Origin: an uncultured Eubacteriales bacterium
Lineage (GTDB): Bacteria; Bacillota; Clostridia; Oscillospirales; Oscillospiraceae
Length of the DNA: 23,624 nucleotides
Direction of reading: 5' to 3'
NCBI GenBank assembly: GCA_900543625.1
Contig: UQSF01000024.1
Coordinates: 1 to 23,624 of the forward strand
Every line of letters starts with the position of its first letter. The first letter of the stretch is position 1. Made by a program: the position numbers and the translations under genes. The notes under the pieces were generated by a model. That model was not told the DNA's origin. It saw nothing but the letters and a program-made list of their open reading frames with translations, and did not search any database. Below, piece by piece: positions 1-7,189 of the stretch.

Positions 1-1874
<1,874 letters not shown>

Positions 1875-1935
1875 TTTGCACACTTCCTCAAAGAGAATCA
1901 CATATTTTTAGATATTTCTGTTTGCACAAATCTGC

Positions 1936-1964
1936 ATTTTAGCATGGAAAACCTGATATTGCAA
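1936..1964 (-). promoter_or_regulatory. typA promoter (sigma-A type)
   Basis: On the minus strand a TTGCAA -35 (1959-1964) is followed by exactly 17 nt and a TAAAAT -10 (1936-1941), about 60 nt upstream of the typA start. The spacing and both hexamers fit a housekeeping sigma factor. The -35 lies only 12 bp from the -35 of the divergent yfbR promoter. Confidence 0.7.
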
Positions 1965-1976
1965 CACTTTTTCGTG

Positions 1977-2005
1977 TTTACATTCCCCGAACGGCATGAT
2001 AAAAT
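1977..2005 (+). promoter_or_regulatory. yfbR operon promoter (sigma-A type)
   Basis: TTTACA (1977-1982), a 17-nt spacer and TAAAAT (2000-2005) place a start site near 2012, about 35 nt before the yfbR ATG. A GAGGGGAG ribosome site lies at 2033-2040. This promoter probably serves the whole four-gene operon to 4512, because no other promoter is evident within it. Confidence 0.7.
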
Positions 2006-2046
2006 GTGCCCAGATTGTAAATTTTCCGTTTTGAGGGGAGCAAACG

Positions 2047-2637
2047 ATGGATTCCAACTTCTTTGCGCTCATTTCGCGTATGCGCTATATCGCGCGCTGG
2101 GGGCTGATGCGCAACGCCCTGCCCGAGAACATTCAGGAGCACAGCCACATGGTCGCGGTGCTCGCGCACGCGCTCGGCGTGATCCGGCGCGACATCTTCC
2201 GCAAGCCGTGCGACGTCAACGCCCTTGCGACGGCGGCGCTGTATCACGACGCGTCCGAGATCCTCACGGGCGACCTGCCGACACCGATCAAGTATCACAA
2301 CGCGGAGATCATGTCGGCCTACCACGCGGTGGAGGATCTGGCCGTGCAGAAGCTGCTCGATATGCTGCCGCCGGAGCTGCGCGCGACCTATGCCGATGTG
2401 CTCAGCGAGGACAAGGACGGCGACATTTACCCGCTCGTGAAGGCGGCCGACAAGCTCTCGGCCTACATCAAGTGCATCGAGGAGCGCAAGGCCGGCAACA
2501 ACGAGTTTCTCTCCGCCGAGGCGCAGACACGCGCGGCGCTCGATGCCTCTCCCCTGCCGGAGGTGCAGTATTTTCTGCAGCATTTCATTCCCGCGTTCGA
2601 GCGCGATCTTGACGAGCTCGGCGCGATCGGTCAATAA
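2047..2637 (+). CDS. yfbR: YfbR-like 5'-deoxynucleotidase (HD superfamily)
   Basis: The predicted reaction is dephosphorylation of deoxyribonucleoside 5'-monophosphates by a metal-dependent HD-domain enzyme in the cytoplasm (family knowledge from E. coli YfbR). The 196 residues align along their whole length with the 199-residue E. coli protein as I remember it. The substrate-pocket R17-W18 is present. The metal and catalytic set is H32, H67-D68, E71, D76 and D135, in the segments YHDASEILTGDLPTP and KAADKL. The ATG at 2047 is preceded by GAGGGGAG. The next gene starts 12 nt after the stop, with its ribosome site directly behind the TAA, so this is the first gene of an operon with the ACT and UPF0210 genes. 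A role in dNTP pool balance is plausible; the actual substrate preference is not shown by sequence. Confidence 0.93.
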   Translation: MDSNFFALISRMRYIARWGLMRNALPENIQEHSHMVAVLAHALGVIRRDIFRKPCDVNALATAALYHDASEILTGDLPTPIKYHNAEIMSAYHAVEDLAVQKLLDMLPPELRATYADVLSEDKDGDIYPLVKAADKLSAYIKCIEERKAGNNEFLSAEAQTRAALDASPLPEVQYFLQHFIPAFERDLDELGAIGQ

Positions 2638-2649
2638 GGAGGACAATCT

Positions 2650-2919
2650 ATGCGTGCAATCGTAACCGTGATCGGAAAAGACCGCGTCGGCATCATCGCC
2701 GATGTGACCGCCCTGCTGGCGCAGTACGGCGTGAACGTGCTGGACATCAGCCAGACGGTGCTGCAGGAGTATTTCACGATGATCATGCTCGTGGACGCGT
2801 CGCAGTGCACCGTCCCGTTTGCAGACCTCGCCCGCACGCTCGATGAGGCCGGCACGCAGCGCAGCCTGCAGATCCGCGCCCAGCGCGAGGACATCTTCAA
2901 CGCCATGCACCGCATCTGA
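2650..2919 (+). CDS. ACT-domain protein, UPF0237 family
   Basis: This is an 89-residue protein consisting of a single ACT domain, a regulatory fold that often binds amino acids. It begins MRAIVTVIGKDRVGIIADV, with the characteristic GKDRVGI loop followed by the helix containing LLAQYGVNVLDISQ. It matches the UPF0237 family by pattern and length. A strong AAGGAGG site precedes the ATG. It sits 12 nt downstream of yfbR and 12 nt upstream of a UPF0210 gene. The UPF0237-UPF0210 pairing is conserved in Firmicutes and some archaea (family knowledge), which suggests that the ACT protein is a sensor or regulator of its larger partner. The ligand is unknown, and I do not assign a pathway. Confidence 0.88.
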   Translation: MRAIVTVIGKDRVGIIADVTALLAQYGVNVLDISQTVLQEYFTMIMLVDASQCTVPFADLARTLDEAGTQRSLQIRAQREDIFNAMHRI

Positions 2920-2931
2920 GAGGACACAGCC

Positions 2932-4290
2932 ATGATCAACCGCAGTGAAATTTTGCAGACGATCGCCATGATCGACCAGCAGCATCTCGACATCCGCACC
3001 ATCACGATGGGCATCTCCCTGCTCGACTGTGCAGACACGGACATCACGCGCAGCTGCACGAAGGTGTACGACAAGATCTGCCGCCTCGCGGGGCGGCTCG
3101 TGCGCACGGGCGAGGATATCGAGGCCGAGTTCGGCATCCCCATCGTGAATAAGCGCGTGTCCGTCACGCCTATCTCGCTCGTCGCGGCGGGCACAGGCGC
3201 GCGCTCCTACGTGCCGTATGCGCAGGCGCTCGACCGCGCCGCGCATGAGATCGGCATCAACTTCCTCGGCGGCTTTTCCGCGCTCGTGCAAAAGGGCATG
3301 ACGGAGTCCGACCGTGTGCTCATCGCCTCCATTCCGGAGGCGCTGGCCGGGACGGAGCTGGTGTGCGCGAGCGTGAACGTCGGCTCGACGCGCGCGGGCA
3401 TCAACATGGACGCCGTGGCCGAGATGGGCCGCACCGTCAAGCGCGCCGCCGCGCTCACAGCCGCACAGGGCGGCATGGCCTGCGCCAAGCTCGTCGTCTT
3501 TGCCAACGCCGTGGAGGATAACCCCTTCATGGCTGGCGCGTTTCACGGCGTGGGCGAGCCGGAGTGCGAGGTGCACGTCGGCGTATCGGGGCCGGGCGTC
3601 GTGCAGCACGCGCTCGAGAGCGTGCACGGGCAGCCGTTCGACGTCGTGGCCGAGACGGTGAAAAAGACGGCCTTCCGCATCACGCGCATGGGCCAGCTCG
3701 TGGCGCAGGAGGCATCTGCGCGGCTGGGCGTGCCGTTCGGCATCGTGGACCTGTCGCTCGCACCGACGCCCGCCGTCGGCGACAGCGTGGCCGCCGTGCT
3801 CGAGGAGATGGGGCTGGAATCCGTCGGTGCACCCGGCACGACGGCGGCGCTCGCGCTGCTCAACGACGCGGTGAAAAAGGGCGGCGTCATGGCCTCGTCC
3901 CACGTCGGCGGGCTCTCGGGCGCGTTCATCCCCGTGTCGGAGGACGCCGGCATGATCGCCGCGGCCGAGGCCGGACGCCTGACGATCGAGAAGCTCGAGG
4001 CGATGACGTGCGTGTGCTCGGTCGGGCTCGACATGATCGCCGTGCCCGGCGACACCACGGCCGAGACCATCTCCGCCATCATCGCAGACGAGGCCGCCAT
4101 CGGCATGGTCAACAACAAGACCACCGCCGTGCGCATCATCCCCGCGCCCGGCAAGACCGTAGGCGACACGGTGGCGTTCGGCGGGCTGCTCGGCAGCGCA
4201 CCGGTCATGCCGGTCAACCGCTGCAGCGCGGCGGACTTCATCGCCCGCGGCGGGCGCATCCCCGCCCCGCTGCACAGCCTGAAAAACTGA
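2932..4290 (+). CDS. UPF0210 (DUF711) family protein
   Basis: The 452-residue protein is of usual family length (about 445-455). It begins MINRSEILQTIAMIDQQHLD, and the family's N-terminal segment ITMGISLLDC and a Gly/Ala-rich core follow. Structural work on a pneumococcal homologue placed the family near the glycyl-radical enzyme (PFL) fold. The biochemical function is not established, and I cannot see a radical glycine motif of the classical type here. It has no signal peptide or membrane segment, so it is cytoplasmic. The gap to the ACT gene is 12 nt and a GAGAGGA site precedes the ATG. Codon use and GC content are like the neighbours, with no sign of transfer. The assignment to the family is firm; the function is open. 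Confidence 0.9.
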   Translation: MINRSEILQTIAMIDQQHLDIRTITMGISLLDCADTDITRSCTKVYDKICRLAGRLVRTGEDIEAEFGIPIVNKRVSVTPISLVAAGTGARSYVPYAQALDRAAHEIGINFLGGFSALVQKGMTESDRVLIASIPEALAGTELVCASVNVGSTRAGINMDAVAEMGRTVKRAAALTAAQGGMACAKLVVFANAVEDNPFMAGAFHGVGEPECEVHVGVSGPGVVQHALESVHGQPFDVVAETVKKTAFRITRMGQLVAQEASARLGVPFGIVDLSLAPTPAVGDSVAAVLEEMGLESVGAPGTTAALALLNDAVKKGGVMASSHVGGLSGAFIPVSEDAGMIAAAEAGRLTIEKLEAMTCVCSVGLDMIAVPGDTTAETISAIIADEAAIGMVNNKTTAVRIIPAPGKTVGDTVAFGGLLGSAPVMPVNRCSAADFIARGGRIPAPLHSLKN

Positions 4291-4305
4291 GAGGAGAGCA
4301 AAGCC

Positions 4306-4512
4306 TTGACACAGGAAAAGATGGATCGCATCAGCGAGCTGACGCGCATCGCGCGCGAGCGCGACCTGACGCCCGACGAGCAGGCCGAGCGCAAGGCGCT
4401 GCGCGAGGAATACATCGCCGACTGGCGGCGCAGCACGATCGACGTGCTCGAAAACACATACATCGACCACGGCGACGGCCGCGTCACGAAGCTGCCGAAA
4501 AAGCGCACCTGA
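4306..4512 (+). CDS. DUF896 / YnzC-like small protein (UPF0291)
   Basis: This 68-residue cytoplasmic helical-hairpin protein resembles Bacillus YnzC. It reads MTQEKMDRISELTRIARERD and then a segment with LTPDEQAERKALREEYI, the typical two-helix pattern with the LT.EE..E...LR.EY signature. A basic tail ending KLPKKRT follows. The start is a TTG at 4306, chosen because GAGGAGAG (4291-4298) lies 7 nt upstream and no ATG in frame is compatible with the family N-terminus. It is the last gene of the yfbR operon. I see no terminator with a U-run behind it, so readthrough into the cysE leader is possible. Molecular function is unknown for the family. Confidence 0.88.
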   Translation: MTQEKMDRISELTRIARERDLTPDEQAERKALREEYIADWRRSTIDVLENTYIDHGDGRVTKLPKKRT

Positions 4513-4523
4513 GCGGTGCGTGC

Positions 4524-4560
4524 GACAAGTGCGGCACATCGTCACTTGACAAGTGCGGCA
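4524..4560 (+). repeat. Operator-like repeats over the cysE leader promoter
   Basis: The 13-mer GACAAGTGCGGCA occurs twice, at 4524-4536 and 4548-4560, with a 24-bp period. The second copy contains the end of the -35 hexamer. A perfect odd-centred palindrome, CACTTG-A-CAAGTG, covers 4543-4555 and includes the -35. A third half-site, CAAGTG, lies at 4526-4531. The arrangement looks like a binding site for a dimeric regulator; which one is not evident. Confidence 0.5.
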
Positions 4561-4574
4561 GTTCGTGTTATACA
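4546..4574 (+). promoter_or_regulatory. cysE leader promoter
   Basis: A consensus -35 TTGACA (4546-4551), a 17-nt spacer and TATACA (4569-4574) form the best promoter in the window. The predicted start site is about 4581. The transcript would begin with a short GC hairpin (GCCCC 4587-4591 with GGGGC 4598-4602), then the ribosome site AAGGAG (4611-4616) of the Cys-rich leader ORF, and would reach cysE only after passing the terminator at 4765-4796. Confidence 0.8.
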
Positions 4575-4624
4575 AGATACCAGAGCGCCCCATCGAAGGG
4601 GCATTACCGGAAGGAGCCTGAGCA

Positions 4625-4717
4625 ATGCGTCTTTGCAGCTGCAGCAGCATCCGGGTCGCGGCATGTCCGACGGCCTGTTGTTGTCGTGCGCAAAGCTGCG
4701 TCGCTTTCTGCCGGTAG
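4625..4717 (+). CDS. Cys-rich leader peptide of the cysE attenuator
   Basis: This is a 30-codon ORF with its own ribosome site (AAGGAG 4611-4616, 8 nt before the ATG). It ends at TAG 4715-4717. Eight of 30 residues are cysteine, at positions 4, 6, 14, 18, 19, 20, 25 and 29, including three consecutive TGT codons at 4676-4684. Serine is the next striking residue (about four). It has no domain, no signal peptide and no recognisable family. It lies between a strong promoter and an intrinsic terminator in front of cysE. The last Cys codons fall inside the strand that can form an antiterminator. The simplest reading is a regulatory leader whose translation rate reports charged tRNA-Cys. The peptide itself is probably not functional; a metal-binding micro-protein is a less likely alternative. 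Confidence 0.8.
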   Translation: MRLCSCSSIRVAACPTACCCRAQSCVAFCR

Positions 4718-4781
4718 CTCTACGGCCGCGGGATCGCGCCCGTATGGTATCCACAATGGTTTTTACGCAGGAAGCAGCGCG
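4697..4781 (+). promoter_or_regulatory. Antiterminator helix of the cysE leader
   Basis: The segment 4703-4711 (GCTTTCTGC, the end of the leader ORF) pairs with 4767-4775 (GCAGGAAGC, the left arm of the terminator) over 9 pairs with one G-U. After one C-A mismatch the helix continues between 4697-4701 and 4777-4781. It is mutually exclusive with the terminator stem. A weaker hairpin, AAAGC 4692-4696 with GCTTT 4703-4707, could occupy the same strand when no ribosome is stalled. Ribosomes stalled at the Cys run 4676-4684 would leave 4697-4711 free. Ribosomes reaching the stop at 4715 would cover it. Pairing was done by hand. Confidence 0.7.
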
Positions 4782-4796
4782 CTTCCTGCGTTTTTT
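4765..4796 (+). terminator. Intrinsic terminator (attenuator) before cysE
   Basis: The perfect 11-bp stem ACGCAGGAAGC (4765-4775) and GCTTCCTGCGT (4781-4791) encloses a 5-nt loop and is followed by a run of T through 4796. It lies 48 nt after the leader ORF stop and 50 nt before the cysE start, with no gene end nearby that it would otherwise serve. This identifies it as a leader terminator rather than an end-of-operon terminator. Confidence 0.88.
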
Positions 4797-4846
4797 ATCT
4801 GCAGCCCGTGGAAAAAAGAAGAAAATTGAAAAGGAGATTGTCCATC

Positions 4847-5746
4847 ATGACGCAAAAAAGTCTGCTGCACGCCGTTGCCGCACAGATCGCCAACGGCTAC
4901 GAGACCGCCGAGGTGCCCATGTACAGCGAGCACCTGCGCATGCCCGACCGCAAGGTCATCATCAAGATCATTGAGAATCTGCAGAAGGTGTTCTTCCCGG
5001 CGTATTTCGCGGGCGGCACGGTGTCGCACGTCTCGGCTGAGACGTTTGCGGAGTTCCTGCTCGGCGAGATCTACACCGACCTGCGCGAGCAGGTGCATCT
5101 GGCCTTTTCCAACACGATCGCGGACGAGAGCGAGCTGCGCGAGCGCACAAACGCCGTCTGCGACCGCTTCCTGTGCCGCCTGCCGCAGATCCAGACCATC
5201 CTCATGAAGGACGTGACCGCGAACTTCGACGGCGACCCCGCCGCCGGCAGCAAGGAGGAGGTCATCTTCTCCTACCCCGGCCTGTATGCCATCTTCGTCT
5301 ACCGCGTCGCGCACGAGCTGTATGAGAGCGGCGTGCCGCTCATCCCGCGCATCATGAGTGAATATGCCCACGGCGCGACCGGCATCGACATCAACCCCGG
5401 TGCGCAGATCGGCGAGTATTTCTTCATCGACCACGGCACCGGCATCGTCGTCGGCGAGACGACGGTCATCGGCGACCACGTCAAGCTCTATCAGGGCGTG
5501 ACGCTCGGCGCGCTCAGTCCGCGCCACGGTCACGCCGTGACCGGCAAGCGCCACCCGACCGTCGGCGACAACGCCACGATCTACTCCGGCGCGTCCATTC
5601 TCGGCGGCAAGACCGTCATCGGCGCAAACTCCGTCATCGGCGGCAACTCGTTCATCACCGAATCCATCGCCCCGAACACGAAGGCCAGCACCGAGACCCC
5701 GCGCATGATCTTCCGCGTCGCAAAGCCGCAGCCCGGCAGCGAATAA
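4847..5746 (+). CDS. cysE: Serine O-acetyltransferase (EpsC-type CysE)
   Basis: The enzyme transfers acetyl from acetyl-CoA to L-serine, giving O-acetylserine for cysteine synthesis in the cytoplasm. The 299 residues comprise an N-terminal helical domain (about 1-175) and a C-terminal left-handed beta-helix of hexapeptide repeats (about 178-275). The catalytic pair is D181 (DINPGAQIG) and H196 (IDHGTGIVVGET). KRHPTVGDNATIYSGASILGG supplies the CoA-side repeats. The length fits the longer EpsC/anaerobe subfamily rather than the E. coli type (273). The ATG at 4847 is chosen because AAAAGGAG lies just upstream and because an in-frame ATG at 4808 would place a basic leader right after the terminator without a clear ribosome site. 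Regulation is likely by the Cys-codon attenuator upstream. No cysK or other sulfur gene is adjacent. Confidence 0.95.
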   Translation: MTQKSLLHAVAAQIANGYETAEVPMYSEHLRMPDRKVIIKIIENLQKVFFPAYFAGGTVSHVSAETFAEFLLGEIYTDLREQVHLAFSNTIADESELRERTNAVCDRFLCRLPQIQTILMKDVTANFDGDPAAGSKEEVIFSYPGLYAIFVYRVAHELYESGVPLIPRIMSEYAHGATGIDINPGAQIGEYFFIDHGTGIVVGETTVIGDHVKLYQGVTLGALSPRHGHAVTGKRHPTVGDNATIYSGASILGGKTVIGANSVIGGNSFITESIAPNTKASTETPRMIFRVAKPQPGSE

Positions 5747-5757
5747 GCCCCGCTGAC

Positions 5758-5792
5758 AAAAACACCGCAGACCGGTTGGTCTGCGGTGTTTT
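5758..5792. terminator. Bidirectional terminator between cysE and the psuG operon
   Basis: AAAACACCGCAGACC (5759-5773) pairs with 5778-5792 around a GGTT loop, a 15-bp stem. On the plus strand it ends in TTTT, and on the minus strand the stem runs into five T. It therefore serves both cysE and the convergent minus-strand psuG operon. Confidence 0.88.
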
Positions 5793-5810
5793 CGGTTTGG
5801 TTTTGCGCGC

Positions 5811-5986
5811 TCACAAAATGCCGATACCGATGCTCAGCGCCGCACCGGCAAGCACGATGCCGATGCCGACCAGACACAGCACCACCACGACGGCGGTGCG
5901 CATCTGCCTGCGTGAGGCGATCGCCTCGATGGTGAGGCCGAGCCCCATCAGCATGGACACGGCGAGCACGAGCCACGCGCCGCCCT

Positions 5987-5990
<4 letters not shown>
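5811..5990 (-). CDS. Small two-helix membrane protein
   Basis: This 59-residue protein has two hydrophobic segments: about 5-25 (WLVLAVSMLMGLGLT) and about 33-59 (AVVVVLCLVGIGIVLAGA onward). They are separated by a short basic loop, ASRRQMR. The ATG overlaps the psuG stop as ATGA (5987-5990), which implies translational coupling. The stop is at 5811-5813, just before the shared terminator. I do not recognise a family. The positive loop between the helices predicts both ends outside the cytoplasm. Coding is supported by the overlap geometry, the clean hydrophobic pattern and the terminator position. The small size and lack of a recognised homologue keep the confidence moderate. The function is unknown and a link to PsuG is not evident. 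Confidence 0.65.
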
Positions 5991-6904
<914 letters not shown>

Positions 6905-6947
6905 ATCAAAAACCTCCTTGTAGACTCTTCGGATCGGTTCGCCCTAT

Positions 6948-6975
6948 ATTGTAAAAGGTTTTCCGGAATTGTCAA
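6948..6975 (-). promoter_or_regulatory. psuG promoter
   Basis: On the minus strand TTGACA (6970-6975), a 16-nt spacer and TACAAT (6948-6953) lie about 45 nt upstream of the psuG ATG. It is a good sigma-A type match. Confidence 0.7.
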
Positions 6976-7004
6976 GCACGATCCCATGCGCAAAACGCAC
7001 AAAA

Positions 7005-7028
7005 AGGAGACCGCCGAAGCGGTCTCCT
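7005..7028 (-). terminator. UUCG-loop terminator reading on the minus strand
   Basis: A 10-bp stem, AGGAGACCGC (7005-7014) with 7019-7028, has a TTCG tetraloop on the minus strand and is followed there by a T-run. On the plus strand there is no T-run. It would stop any transcript continuing past the SLH nucleotidase gene before it enters psuG. Confidence 0.7.
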
Positions 7029-7031
7029 GAG

Positions 7032-7125
7032 TTTGTCAAAAAGTATTCCTTTTTGACAAAGGGGCTGCAGTCTGCTGCGCGCATAATTTGAGCGCCGGCG
7101 GCGCTCAAATTCCACACTTGCAGCC
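7032..7125. repeat. Nested inverted repeats (possible palindromic repeat element)
   Basis: The first hairpin is a 12-bp AT-rich stem, TTTGTCAAAAAG (7032-7043) with 7049-7060. Next comes a 12-bp perfect stem, AATTTGAGCGCC (7085-7096) with 7100-7111, inside an outer 7-bp stem, GGCTGCA (7063-7069) with TGCAGCC (7119-7125). No coding potential was seen. It could be a dispersed intergenic repeat, a structured 3' end or a small RNA; a single copy is present in the window. Confidence 0.5.
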
Positions 7126-7150
7126 TGAGCGGTTTTTGGACAAGCCGAAA

Positions 7151-7178
7151 CCGCCCGCACGGGTCTCCGTGCGGGCGG
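7151..7178 (-). terminator. GC-rich hairpin at the end of the SLH nucleotidase gene
   Basis: A 12-bp stem, CCGCCCGCACGG (7151-7162) with 7167-7178, lies 12 nt after the stop at 7190. On the minus strand it is followed only by TTTCGGCTT, a weak U-tract, which may be why further hairpins follow downstream. Confidence 0.55.
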
Positions 7179-7189
7179 GGGGATTGCAA

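Noticed and set aside
1978..4650. An 890-codon minus-strand frame opposite the yfbR operon.
   Set aside because: Four recognised plus-strand genes with ribosome sites occupy the interval; the antisense product resembles no family.
4613..4829. Other open frames across the cysE leader on both strands.
   Set aside because: They lack ribosome sites and run through the terminator; only the 30-codon frame at 4625 has a properly spaced ribosome site and a coherent bias.
4575..4846. A T-box riboswitch for cysE.
   Set aside because: No T-box core sequence (AGGGTGGNACCGCG) or specifier-loop architecture is visible; the Cys-rich ORF plus terminator explains the region better. A SAM riboswitch was also not seen.
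4808..4846. An upstream ATG start for cysE at 4808.
   Set aside because: It adds a basic 13-residue stretch just after the terminator with no ribosome site, whereas the ATG at 4847 follows AAAAGGAG and fits the family N-terminus.
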